Positions 6,122 to 14,027 of a DNA stretch of 32,681 nt are shown one piece after another. The translations under genes and the position numbers were made by a program. This DNA is from a virus: positions 1 to 32,681 of IMG/VR virus record IMGVR_UViG_3300043640_000058; one strand, written 5' to 3'. Numbering within the stretch: the stretch's first letter is position 1; each line of letters begins with the position of its first letter. Below the pieces are notes generated by a model. It did no database searches. It worked only from the letters and a program-made list of their open reading frames with translations, and was not told the DNA's origin.

Positions 6122-6751
6122 TTGTCATATTTTGATTTTAATTATGTAACGGATCCACCTGATGATGAACTAGTTAATCCCATTACGCAACTTAATGATA
6201 ACTGGCAAGAAGTTAATGACAAGATTAAACCGTATAATTCTAGACCTAATACGTTGATTAACCCCCCTAAAGGGGCTGAGGCAATCGATGATCAGGGACG
6301 TATTGGTGTTTGGGATGGTACACAGTGGAACTTTTCACTAAATCACGCTGGAACTATTACTAGTTGGCAGACATTTGCTCTAAGAACTGGTGTCCAGGAA
6401 CGCGCTGGATTTACACCGTTGGCTAAGGTGGATACACTTAAAGGTCAAGTTATTCTTACTGGTGCGGTGCAACTGGGTAGTACCGCAACAGCGTGGTCAA
6501 CTACAGCAGCTACAGAAATTACAACTGATACGGCTATTCAAGCAAGCCTTGCCCCTGTTAATGGTGGATTTTCTTATCATCAGTGTGCTACTGGTCAAAA
6601 TACTACTGCTAATGCTTTTGCATCTGCTGTAGTTTGGGCTGAACTTAAAGCTACCCCAACTCCGCATGTTGCTCTTATGGTTAGATATCAGGGTGACGCA
6701 GGTGGAGGTAACTTTGTTCAGCTAGACAATGTTAGATGGTGGTTCCGATGA
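6122..6751 (+). CDS. Tail fibre-type protein, 209 aa, TTG start
   Basis: The start is TTG directly after the previous stop, with GATGGGA as ribosome site. Residues 1-75 include NPITQLNDNWQEVNDKI, typical of the N-terminal attachment helices of fibre proteins, and a linker with GRIGVWDGTQWNF. Residues of about 80-209 are strand-rich and low in charge (TLKGQVILTGAVQLG, VALMVRYQGDAGGGNFVQL), ending in VRWWFR, like a jelly-roll head domain. It is probably a receptor-binding or minor tail protein. Confidence 0.6.
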   Translation: MSYFDFNYVTDPPDDELVNPITQLNDNWQEVNDKIKPYNSRPNTLINPPKGAEAIDDQGRIGVWDGTQWNFSLNHAGTITSWQTFALRTGVQERAGFTPLAKVDTLKGQVILTGAVQLGSTATAWSTTAATEITTDTAIQASLAPVNGGFSYHQCATGQNTTANAFASAVVWAELKATPTPHVALMVRYQGDAGGGNFVQLDNVRWWFR

Positions 6752-7431
6752 GCACACCTAATTATGGATTCTTTCTTCCTACAGGCGAAGATTCCATGTC
6801 AGACGTTAAGAAGAATATTACAGACTCTTTTAAAACAATTGAACCTCGTAATAACATCACAGTAATTCCATCCGGGGGAGTACTCCCTCAGACTGGTGAT
6901 TATAATATTGGGGATCGTATCTTTAGAGATGATCCTCGTTCGGGTTTTGCCAGTGGTCTTTATCCAAGTGTTTATATTTTGATTTGTAAGGATCCTGTTT
7001 GGGGATGGCACTGGAGACCTGTCCAGGCCGTAATTTCTCCCTGGGTTACTATTCCTGCTACTGCTATTAACAACGTATTGTTTGAGCTGCATCCCACATT
7101 TAAATTTCAGATTGCGCTAGATAGTAAGGGTATGTGTTATTGGCGTGGTGCTATCAGATCCAAGGTTGTTGGTATTACACCTAACTCTTCAATGATTATT
7201 TTTAATGATGTTCCCGTAGCACTTCGTGCTGGTTTTGATGTCCTACATAGTGTGGTTCTTAGTCCTGCTACAGGAACTACGGGACGTCCTGGTTATGTAG
7301 GTGGTCGTATGGGTATTAACGCTGATGGTTCAGGATCCTTCAGATTTTTTAATAGCGCGACTGTTGTTCAGAATATTTGGTTCAACGGACTAATGTATCC
7401 AAACTCTCAGAGGCTGTATTATGCCCCATAA
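6748..7431 (+). CDS. Minor tail or fibre-type protein, 227 aa
   Basis: I place the start at the ATG overlapping the previous stop (ATGA), not at the earlier alternative codon. The N-terminus (MSTPNYGFFLPTGEDSMSDV then KKNITDSFKTIE) resembles the short helical anchors of phage minor tail proteins, which often open with a YGF.LPxxGD-like pattern. The rest is strand-rich with glycine-rich turns (GTTGRPGYVGGRMGI) and ends in an aromatic strand. It overlaps the terminase large subunit by 11 bp. It is likely a virion surface protein; the specific role is unknown. Confidence 0.6.
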   Translation: MSTPNYGFFLPTGEDSMSDVKKNITDSFKTIEPRNNITVIPSGGVLPQTGDYNIGDRIFRDDPRSGFASGLYPSVYILICKDPVWGWHWRPVQAVISPWVTIPATAINNVLFELHPTFKFQIALDSKGMCYWRGAIRSKVVGITPNSSMIIFNDVPVALRAGFDVLHSVVLSPATGTTGRPGYVGGRMGINADGSGSFRFFNSATVVQNIWFNGLMYPNSQRLYYAP

Positions 7432-8950
7432 AGAGCGTAAAATTACTTCGCTTGAAGATGCTATTAAAGAGATGTCTGATGGCCTTTCTAGAGTTGCCTA
7501 TGCACCAGATATTAATCTCTACGGTCCTCATCCTAAACAACTCAAATTTCATGGTTCAGAAAAAGACACTCGTCTATATATTGGAGGAAACCGGTCAGGT
7601 AAAACGACCGGAGGTATTGTTGAAGATATCTGGTGGCTGACACATAGACATCCTTACGTTAAAACTCCTTCGCATCCTGTAGCTGGACGTATTGTTTCAG
7701 TCGACTTTCTAAATGGTATTGCCAAAATTATTATTCCGCAGCTTAAGCAGTGGATTCCCCCATCGGAATTGCGTGGGGGATCCTGGTTTACTGCATATGA
7801 TGCTGCTGAACGCACACTTAATTTTGAAAACAAATCATTCGTTGAATTGATGTCTTACGACCAGGATCTTGACAAGTTCGCTGGAACTAGTCGGGACTTT
7901 ATCCACTATGATGAGGAACCTCCTAAGAGTATCTACAGTGAATGTCAGGCACGACTAATTGACCGTAAGGGTCGATCCTGGCTAACTATGACTCCTGTAG
8001 ATGGAATGACTTGGGTTTATGATACTCTTTATGAACCTAGCGTATTGGGTATCAATGTTAATGTTGATGTAGTAGAAGTTGACATGGCAGAGAATCCCCA
8101 TCTTGATAAAGAAGCCATCGATAAGTATTTGGCTAGTCTTGATGAAGATGAACGCAAGGCCCGTGGACATGGTAAGTTTGTTCAAATGGGTGGTCTTGTA
8201 TATAAGGCATTTAAACGAGACACCCATGTGATTGATGTTATTGATCCTAAAGAACTTTCAGGTAAGAATTACAAATGGTATATGTCTCTTGATCACGGTT
8301 TTAACAATCCTACAGCTGTACTATGGCATGCAGTAGATCCAGATAACAAGGTTATTACCTTTGCTGAACATTATGAGTCTGAACAGATTATTGAATATCA
8401 TGCTGAAGTAATTAAGAGTCGTGAAAAAGAGTGGGGTAGGTTGGCAGATATGCGTATCTGTGATCCTGCTCTAGGTCAACGTCAAGCAGTTACGGGAACT
8501 TCTATCCAGACTGAATACGCTATGCGAGGTATCGGTATGGCTATGGGAAATAACAATGTACTAACTGGCGTAGCTAAGGTTAATCAATATTTGAAGCCTG
8601 GCGCGAATAGTATTCCTAACTGGCAAATTACAGCAAACTGTGCTAACCTCATTAAAGAGATACAGCGACTCCGATGGAAGACCTGGGCCTCTAAAAAGCA
8701 ACAAGAGAAGAACAACCCTTATGATGAGATTCATAAAAAAGATGACCATGCTTGCGATTCGAGCAGGTATTTCTTCTCCTTTATGCCAGAGCTTAAGCCG
8801 ATCATTACTGGTCCACCTAGGAACTTGGCAGTTCCTCCGATTGGTGGCAATAGTGCTAAGCGTATTGATCTACCTAATATTGATCCTAATCTAACGCCCG
8901 CTGCACTTAGCAAGAAGACAGAATGGAAAGTAGTTCTTAACGATGACTGA
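7421..8950 (+). CDS. terL: Terminase large subunit
   Basis: This is the packaging motor: an N-terminal ATPase and a C-terminal RNase H-like nuclease. In the 509 residues the Walker A motif is GGNRSGKTT (55-63) and the Walker B motif is DFIHYDEE (159-166), with the second E as catalytic glutamate. Candidate nuclease acidic residues are D291 (SLDHG), D348 (RICDPALG) and D441/D445 (KDDHACDSSRYF). Length is normal for the family. It overlaps the preceding fibre gene by 11 bp and the next gene by 8 bp. The separated small subunit is the gene at 3333. Confidence 0.95.
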   Translation: MPHKERKITSLEDAIKEMSDGLSRVAYAPDINLYGPHPKQLKFHGSEKDTRLYIGGNRSGKTTGGIVEDIWWLTHRHPYVKTPSHPVAGRIVSVDFLNGIAKIIIPQLKQWIPPSELRGGSWFTAYDAAERTLNFENKSFVELMSYDQDLDKFAGTSRDFIHYDEEPPKSIYSECQARLIDRKGRSWLTMTPVDGMTWVYDTLYEPSVLGINVNVDVVEVDMAENPHLDKEAIDKYLASLDEDERKARGHGKFVQMGGLVYKAFKRDTHVIDVIDPKELSGKNYKWYMSLDHGFNNPTAVLWHAVDPDNKVITFAEHYESEQIIEYHAEVIKSREKEWGRLADMRICDPALGQRQAVTGTSIQTEYAMRGIGMAMGNNNVLTGVAKVNQYLKPGANSIPNWQITANCANLIKEIQRLRWKTWASKKQQEKNNPYDEIHKKDDHACDSSRYFFSFMPELKPIITGPPRNLAVPPIGGNSAKRIDLPNIDPNLTPAALSKKTEWKVVLNDD

Positions 8951-9236
8951 TATTGATGATGTTTATAGAGAACGTCAGCATCTAGTATCTAATCTTAGTG
9001 CTAAGCATCCATCAGGTCTAGTATCTAGTGTAGATGAAGATGGTGTTACTTGGCCTATTGTTTATATTGAACTTCCTACAGGTCAGGTTTCATGGCATAT
9101 CAGTGATGTTGATCTAGATTTGTTTAGTCATGTACCTTATCGAGATATTAAATGGGACGGCCATAATACTTCTGAAAAGTATCGCCGCCTAGATGCGTAT
9201 ACCCAGTCTCTTGTGAAGGAGAATAATAATGACTGA
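8943..9236 (+). CDS. Hypothetical protein, 97 aa
   Basis: The ATG overlaps the terminase stop in the 8-nt unit ATGACTGA, and its own stop does the same with the next gene. The protein has a strand-rich middle (VTWPIVYIELPTGQVSWHI) and a conserved-looking end with KWDGHNTSEKYRRLDAY. I recall this WDGH..EKYRRL pattern from uncharacterised actinophage proteins, but no function. It sits between terminase and portal among other small acidic genes. Confidence 0.65.
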   Translation: MTDIDDVYRERQHLVSNLSAKHPSGLVSSVDEDGVTWPIVYIELPTGQVSWHISDVDLDLFSHVPYRDIKWDGHNTSEKYRRLDAYTQSLVKENNND

Positions 9237-9501
9237 CCTTGACCCGGAAATTTGGAATACCCCGAATCTCGGATCTGCTTCACCTGTCCCGTTTATGGAT
9301 GAGGTAGAGGCTCAGCGCGTTGAAGACTATGATGCTCGTCTTAATAACCGAGAGCCACTTATTGCTAGGCGTGCTCCCGAAGATCGTGCTCCTCATTTCA
9401 TGGAGCCGCATACTGTTCCGTCATCGGTAGATATTAAGGTTAATCTTACGGACCCGAATGCTCCGGAAGAGTTTGATTTTGATTCGAAGGACTATGAGTA
9501 A
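9229..9501 (+). CDS. Hypothetical acidic protein, 90 aa, DYE tail
   Basis: The protein is acidic and mostly disordered-looking, with many prolines (RRAPEDRAPHFMEPHTVPSS) and no cysteines. It ends in FDFDSKDYE, very like the end of the next protein (VFDASDYE). It is coupled on both sides (ATGACTGA, TAATG). The shared acidic tail suggests a common partner or docking site. Function is unknown. Confidence 0.6.
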   Translation: MTDLDPEIWNTPNLGSASPVPFMDEVEAQRVEDYDARLNNREPLIARRAPEDRAPHFMEPHTVPSSVDIKVNLTDPNAPEEFDFDSKDYE

Positions 9502-9980
9502 TGGAAACGTCTCCACAAGCACGTATCCAAATTATTAACACAGCTATCCTTGCTCCTGGTATTTGTATTGTTTGTGGTAGTGCTGGTACGGAAGATAGAG
9601 AATTTCTAGATTTCGGTAAGCAGCTCGACTGGTATGGCGCGGTTTATCTCTGCACTCTTTGTGTTCCTGAGATGGCTACAGCTTGCGATTTTATCCCTGG
9701 TAATAGCTTTCACAAGCTATACGATGAGCATCGCAAGCTACAGATTAGTTATGATCAACTTTCATCTGAACATGTGAAGGTTAAAGATGCTTTGGGTAGT
9801 CTACTTGTTGGCACTGCTGGTACTATCGTTGACAATAACGGGACTACTTTTCCTGTTGTGGAAGAGTCAGACAGCACTAATGAGTCTAACGAATCGTCAA
9901 CAGTCGGAGATTCAGAGACTGACGAATCTACTGTCATCGAAGGACCTGATGACGTATTCGACGCTTCAGACTACGAATAA
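9501..9980 (+). CDS. Zinc-finger coiled-coil protein with acidic tail, 159 aa
   Basis: Residues 20-60 hold two CxxC knuckles, C22/C25 (CIVCG) and C51/C54 (CTLC), consistent with one zinc ion. Residues of about 72-95 form a short coiled coil (LYDEHRKLQISYDQLSSEHV). The last about 45 residues are serine- and acid-rich and end in VFDASDYE, matching the tail of the previous gene product. No enzyme motif is seen. Position between terminase and portal suggests a head-assembly or packaging accessory, which is inference. Confidence 0.65.
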   Translation: METSPQARIQIINTAILAPGICIVCGSAGTEDREFLDFGKQLDWYGAVYLCTLCVPEMATACDFIPGNSFHKLYDEHRKLQISYDQLSSEHVKVKDALGSLLVGTAGTIVDNNGTTFPVVEESDSTNESNESSTVGDSETDESTVIEGPDDVFDASDYE

Positions 9981-10149
9981 TGTTTCTCTTTCCCCTGTAG
10001 ATAACTCTTTTGCAGTGTCTGGTAATGATGAAGCATTGTCCAAGTATATTGCAGAACAATATGAAGCTCAGGGACTAGATCCCCGTGGCGCATTTGATAG
10101 TCCAGATGATGCAATTCAGGACTTCGGCGGTATGGAAGCCTTTAGATAA
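9949..10149 (+). CDS. Hypothetical protein, 66 aa, internal start decided by SD
   Basis: The ATG at 9949 lies inside the end of the previous gene, preceded by GAAGGA with ideal spacing. The TAATG at 9980, the style used by many neighbours, cannot be the start because it reads MFLFPL and then stops at the TAG of a CCCCTGTAG copy. The protein reads MTYSTLQTTNNVSLSPVDNS, followed by an acidic helical part (DEALSKYIAEQYEAQGLDPR) and DFGGMEAFR. Function is unknown. It sits 12 bp before the portal. Confidence 0.55.
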   Translation: MTYSTLQTTNNVSLSPVDNSFAVSGNDEALSKYIAEQYEAQGLDPRGAFDSPDDAIQDFGGMEAFR

Positions 10150-10161
10150 GAAAGGGGGATA

Positions 10162-12300
10162 TTGAGTCTCACGGAGCCGTCTTTTTCTCCTGTAGGGAAA
10201 TCTTCTAAATATGATGCTAACCAGCTAGACGAGTTGGCTAATAAGACTAAAAAAGAAGATTTTAATAACAAGGTTATTGAGTGGACTCAATCGGCGTATA
10301 AGCGTTGTCGTACTATGCGTCAACAGATTGAGCGCCAGTGGTATCTTAATCTTGCCTTCTACATTGGAAGGCAGAATGTAACTGCTATTCAGGCAGGTAC
10401 AGGTAATACAGCGGGAACGCGGCTCTATATCCCTCCTGCTCCTTATTATAGGTCTCGCCCTGTTATTAACAGGATCAGGCCCATTATCCGTACTGAACTT
10501 GCTAAACTAACTGCTCAGAAGCCTACTGCTAGTATCGTTCCCTCTACAGGGGAAGATAGAGATCTAGCAGCAGCACAGGCAGGTGAACAAATTTGGGACT
10601 CGGTTTATCGCGATAAGAAGATTAAGTCTATCTTCGGTCGTAGTATGCTCTGGACTCTTACTTGTGGTGTCGGTTTTATGAAAACTTATTGGGATGCCAA
10701 TAAGAAGGATAAAGCTGGGCAGCCTGGTGATTTCTGTTATGAAACTGTCAGTCCATTTCATATTTTTATTCCGGACATGCTTACTCAGGATTTGGAAGAT
10801 CAACCTTATGTTATTCACATTCAAACTAAGTCTCCTGAATGGGTAAAGGCTAATTACCCTCAGGTTAATCCTGTGCCTAATGTAATGGCAGCGGATGATA
10901 TTCTTAATGACAGTTTTCTTAACCTGGTTGGGGCCGGGGACTATCGTAAGAATTCTATCCTCTGTTATGAGGTATGGGCTAAGCCTGGCCAGGTAGAGTT
11001 TCTCCCTAAGGGCGGAATGTTCACCATTATTGGTGATACAATTGTCCAGATGGTTGAGGGCAATCCATATATGCATCAACAGTACCCTTACGTTAAATTT
11101 GAACATATCCCTACAGGAAGATTTTACGCAGATTCTATTATTGTAGACCTAATGCCCATTCAACGAGAATACAATCGAACTCGTGGGCAGATGATTGAAG
11201 CTAAAAATAGAATGGGTCATCCTCAACTATTGGCAGCTGAGGGTTCAGTAGACGCATCTAAGATTAATACTGAACCAGGTCAGGTTATTACGTATAAGCT
11301 AGGATACCCTCCCCCGGAACCTCTGCCTTTGCAGAACCTTCCTGCTTATATTGTTCAAGAGTCTGATAGGCTTTTGCAGGATTTTGAAGATATTAGTGGA
11401 CAGCATGCAGTATCTAAGGGTCAAGTACCTCCAGGTGTAACTGCTGCAACTGCTATTAGCTTCTTGCAGGAACAAGACGAGTCTATGCTTTCTACTACAT
11501 TTGGTAGTATTGAGGATGGCTTTGAGAAGATCGGTTATCAAACTCTTTGCTATGTAAAGCAGTATTGGAATACCCAACGTACGGTTAAGGTTGTGGGCCG
11601 AGATGGTACCTTCAATGTACTATCTTTTGCAGGCTCAGATCTTAGGGATAATACTGATATCCGTATTGAAGCTGGTTCAGCACTTCCGACATCGAAGTCT
11701 GCTAAACAAGCCTTGCTAATGGACCTAATGTCTCAAGGTTTTATTCCTCCTGAAAAGGGTCTAGAACTTATGGACGTTGGGGGAGTGCAACGACTTTACG
11801 AAGATATTCAAGTGGATGGTGCTCAAGCCACCCGTGAGAATATGAAGATGAGCACTGTTACTGACCAAAATCTTGAAGATTATCTCAATACCTTTATGGG
11901 ACCTATGGATCCTACGACAGGCCAGCAGCAACTTATTGATCCTAATACACAAGCACCTCTTGTAGATGCTATGGGTCAACCTACGGCTCCGCCGCTTATT
12001 GTTCCTGTTAATAGTTTTGATAATCATGAAGCTCATATTGCTGCTCATAATAACTACCGTAAAGGTCAGGAATATGAGGAGCTTGAACAGAGAATTAAGG
12101 ATCTGTTCGAGGAGCATGTTAATCAGCATATGATGGCACTAGGTGTAATGCCGGGTATGCCTGCACCGGATCCTAATGCTAATCAAGTTACTTCAGGGCA
12201 GGTAGCTAGTAGTGGATTGCCTGTACCTCCTGAAGAAGATCCAGCAGCACAGCAACAGTCACAAGGACCACCCCCCGATAGTCAGGGACAGGTGATGTAA
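10162..12300 (+). CDS. Portal protein (P22-like)
   Basis: The portal forms the dodecameric ring at the DNA-entry vertex. At 712 residues the length is close to P22-type portals. The N-terminal helical stem region includes DFNNKVIEWTQSAYKRCRTM and the conserved-looking SRPVINRIRPIIRTELAKL segment. A later part has PIQREYNRTRGQMIEAKNRM, and the C-terminus is helical and then glutamine- and proline-rich. The start is TTG after AAAGGGGG with a short gap; no in-frame ATG occurs for about 50 residues, so TTG is the best choice. The codons 26-39 bp after the start carry a TCCTGTAGGG variant of the dispersed motif (SPVGK). Confidence 0.9.
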   Translation: MSLTEPSFSPVGKSSKYDANQLDELANKTKKEDFNNKVIEWTQSAYKRCRTMRQQIERQWYLNLAFYIGRQNVTAIQAGTGNTAGTRLYIPPAPYYRSRPVINRIRPIIRTELAKLTAQKPTASIVPSTGEDRDLAAAQAGEQIWDSVYRDKKIKSIFGRSMLWTLTCGVGFMKTYWDANKKDKAGQPGDFCYETVSPFHIFIPDMLTQDLEDQPYVIHIQTKSPEWVKANYPQVNPVPNVMAADDILNDSFLNLVGAGDYRKNSILCYEVWAKPGQVEFLPKGGMFTIIGDTIVQMVEGNPYMHQQYPYVKFEHIPTGRFYADSIIVDLMPIQREYNRTRGQMIEAKNRMGHPQLLAAEGSVDASKINTEPGQVITYKLGYPPPEPLPLQNLPAYIVQESDRLLQDFEDISGQHAVSKGQVPPGVTAATAISFLQEQDESMLSTTFGSIEDGFEKIGYQTLCYVKQYWNTQRTVKVVGRDGTFNVLSFAGSDLRDNTDIRIEAGSALPTSKSAKQALLMDLMSQGFIPPEKGLELMDVGGVQRLYEDIQVDGAQATRENMKMSTVTDQNLEDYLNTFMGPMDPTTGQQQLIDPNTQAPLVDAMGQPTAPPLIVPVNSFDNHEAHIAAHNNYRKGQEYEELEQRIKDLFEEHVNQHMMALGVMPGMPAPDPNANQVTSGQVASSGLPVPPEEDPAAQQQSQGPPPDSQGQVM

Positions 12301-12566
12301 TGGCTCAGAATCAGCTTGGTGTTGTTGACTCTAACTTCACTAATGCCAATAGAACTCAGGGAAACGTAACTAACCTTACGACTCCCCTTAATTATACTAG
12401 TGTTTCTGCACTTCGTGCGCGTCTAACTGCACTTGATGCGTTCACTTATAGTGCTGCTAATCTTGATATCCTGTCAGTTAATGACATGGTTTATGCAGTA
12501 CGTAGTATCGATGACCGTACTACTATTGCTGATTATCAGCCTGCTCAGGTTGCGAGGACCTCTTAA
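12300..12566 (+). CDS. Hypothetical protein, 88 aa
   Basis: Coupled to the portal stop by TAATG. The sequence is neutral and rich in N, T, A and S, with a helical middle (SVSALRARLTALDAFTYSAANL) and no cysteines. No family is recognised. It lies between portal and scaffold with other small proteins and could be a minor head component. Confidence 0.6.
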   Translation: MAQNQLGVVDSNFTNANRTQGNVTNLTTPLNYTSVSALRARLTALDAFTYSAANLDILSVNDMVYAVRSIDDRTTIADYQPAQVARTS

Positions 12567-12721
12567 TGGTCACGCTACCTAGAGATAATGATGCTCAGGC
12601 AATGGTGGATAATGCCACTAGCGCTTTGGCTGGTAGAGGCTCTAGAATGGCACCAGGGAAGAAACCTACAGGTGGACGTCCTGAGGCGATTACTCGTCGA
12701 CTACAGAAGATGAATAAATGA
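12566..12721 (+). CDS. Hypothetical basic protein, 51 aa
   Basis: The start is in a TAATG overlap with the preceding gene and the stop overlaps the next ATG (AAATGA). The second half is basic and glycine-rich (MAPGKKPTGGRPEAITRRLQ). The PTGG codons are a CCTACAGG variant of the dispersed motif. Two-sided coupling supports the call. Function is unknown. Confidence 0.6.
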   Translation: MVTLPRDNDAQAMVDNATSALAGRGSRMAPGKKPTGGRPEAITRRLQKMNK

Positions 12722-12897
12722 ACGATTATTCAGCTATTAAAAAGGAAATTCCGGATAGTAAGGCTACGGCTATTAAGCGTCGTCTTGCTAAGGGTAAGGG
12801 TAAACCAGGAAATTTTGATGGTCCTGGTGACGGTGTTCATACGAAAAAGACTAAAAATTCCGTAGCTAATAAGGATCAGGACGATAAAAATGACTGA
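12718..12897 (+). CDS. Hypothetical lysine- and glycine-rich protein, 59 aa
   Basis: The ATG overlaps the previous stop and the stop overlaps the next start in ATGACTGA. The protein is highly basic and disordered (AIKRRLAKGKGKPGNFDGPG then KKTKN), ending in an acidic DQDDKND. A DNA-binding or small head-associated role is possible but not shown. Confidence 0.6.
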   Translation: MNDYSAIKKEIPDSKATAIKRRLAKGKGKPGNFDGPGDGVHTKKTKNSVANKDQDDKND

Positions 12898-13162
12898 TAG
12901 GCATCCTTCAGTTTCTGATAAGATGGCTTTCTTTGAGCATAATCATCTTCCTGAGCCACTCTTCTCTGTAGCGCGGATTTGTTCTGTAGCTGCTAATGAA
13001 GTTCTTTCTACTGTAAATGATGACCCTCAGCTTGCTTTGGGACTTCAGAAGCTTATTGAAGCCAAGGATTGTTTTGTTAGAGCGGCAGTAGTTCAGGAGA
13101 ACAAGCGTAAGGGTAACGCTAATACAGGTGCCCCGCTTCCTCGTCCTGACGAAGTCGTTTAG
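12890..13162 (+). CDS. Acb2/Tad1-like hairpin-domain protein, putative anti-CBASS/anti-Thoeris sponge
   Basis: Family members of the Acb2/Tad1 hairpin type sequester cyclic nucleotide signals made by bacterial immune systems. The 90-residue protein shows the pattern I associate with this family: FFEHNHLPEPL at residues 14-24, a helix with spaced small residues (VARICSVAANEVLSTV), the turn NDDPQL, and the closing helix LGLQKLIEAKDCFVRAAV. The last about 20 residues are a disordered tail. The match is from memory of the family pattern, not a search, so ligand binding is untested. It sits between a basic small gene and the scaffold, coupled upstream by ATGACTGA. A structural role cannot be excluded. 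Confidence 0.6.
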   Translation: MTDRHPSVSDKMAFFEHNHLPEPLFSVARICSVAANEVLSTVNDDPQLALGLQKLIEAKDCFVRAAVVQENKRKGNANTGAPLPRPDEVV

Positions 13163-13225
13163 TTATTAACTGGGTTTAGGGCCTCCACGAGGTACGAGCC
13201 CGAATAGCATTAAGGAAACTGCATA

Positions 13226-14011
13226 ATGGGTACTGCAATTGAACCGACAGGTGATGAAGTACAGGGCGAAACTCCTGATCAGAGTGAAGCTCCAGGGCTA
13301 AACCCTGCTTGGTCCGAAGTGCTTAGTGTATTGCCCGAGAACTTTCATAGTGTAGTTACTCCACACTTTCAGCAGTGGGATAATGCAGCTCAGGCTAAGA
13401 TTGAAGCTGCTAATGCCACGCTAAAGGAGTTCGAAGGTTATAAGCCGTATGTAGAGCACGGCATTGCTCCGGATGACATTGAACAAAGTCTGCGTATTAT
13501 GTACCAGATTAACAATGATCCGGAGAGTGTCTATAAGGCTCTGGCAGAAGCTTATAAATACGGCCAAGCTCCTGCTACTCCAGTAGCTAATGAATCTGGA
13601 GAGTCGGTTGAAGAGAAGCCAGCTGTAGATATTGCTGGTAATCCTGAATTTGCTAAGTTGCAGCAAGGCTTGGAACTAGTTTCACAGATTGTTCTCAACG
13701 ATGCACAGGCTAAACAGGATGCTGCCGCAGATATTGCTCTTGATAAGGAGCTTGCGGATCTAAAGACGGAGCACGGCGAGTTTGATGAGAAGATTGTTCT
13801 TTCTCTGATGCAGAGTGGTATGACCGCTAAGGATGCTCATAAGACCTTTAGTGATGTCGTTAACTCTCAGAAAACTTCGTTTGCTCCGAATATCCTGGGT
13901 GGTACTTCCAGTGGTGCAGGTGTTCCTTCTAATGCTATTGATGTAACAAAGCTCGATGGTAAAAGTACTCGTAATCTCGTGGCTGAGATGCTTAAGTCTC
14001 AGTTGAGTTAG
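13226..14011 (+). CDS. Capsid assembly scaffolding protein
   Basis: Scaffolds guide procapsid assembly and are absent from the mature head. The 261-residue protein sits directly before the major capsid gene, the usual place. It is acidic, helical and low in aromatics beyond the first third, with an acidic disordered N-terminus and a charged helical core (QDAAADIALDKELADLKTEH). The C-terminal part ends TRNLVAEMLKSQLS, where scaffolds often bind the capsid protein. The ATG follows AAGGAA. A 63-bp gap upstream contains no obvious promoter. Confidence 0.8.
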   Translation: MGTAIEPTGDEVQGETPDQSEAPGLNPAWSEVLSVLPENFHSVVTPHFQQWDNAAQAKIEAANATLKEFEGYKPYVEHGIAPDDIEQSLRIMYQINNDPESVYKALAEAYKYGQAPATPVANESGESVEEKPAVDIAGNPEFAKLQQGLELVSQIVLNDAQAKQDAAADIALDKELADLKTEHGEFDEKIVLSLMQSGMTAKDAHKTFSDVVNSQKTSFAPNILGGTSSGAGVPSNAIDVTKLDGKSTRNLVAEMLKSQLS

Positions 14012-14027
14012 ATAAGCTTGGAGGCTT

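Noticed and set aside
12890-13162. Tail-assembly or chaperone protein as the main call for the Acb2-like gene
   Set aside because: The HLPEPL and KLIEAKD pattern fits the hairpin family better, although the call rests on remembered family features.
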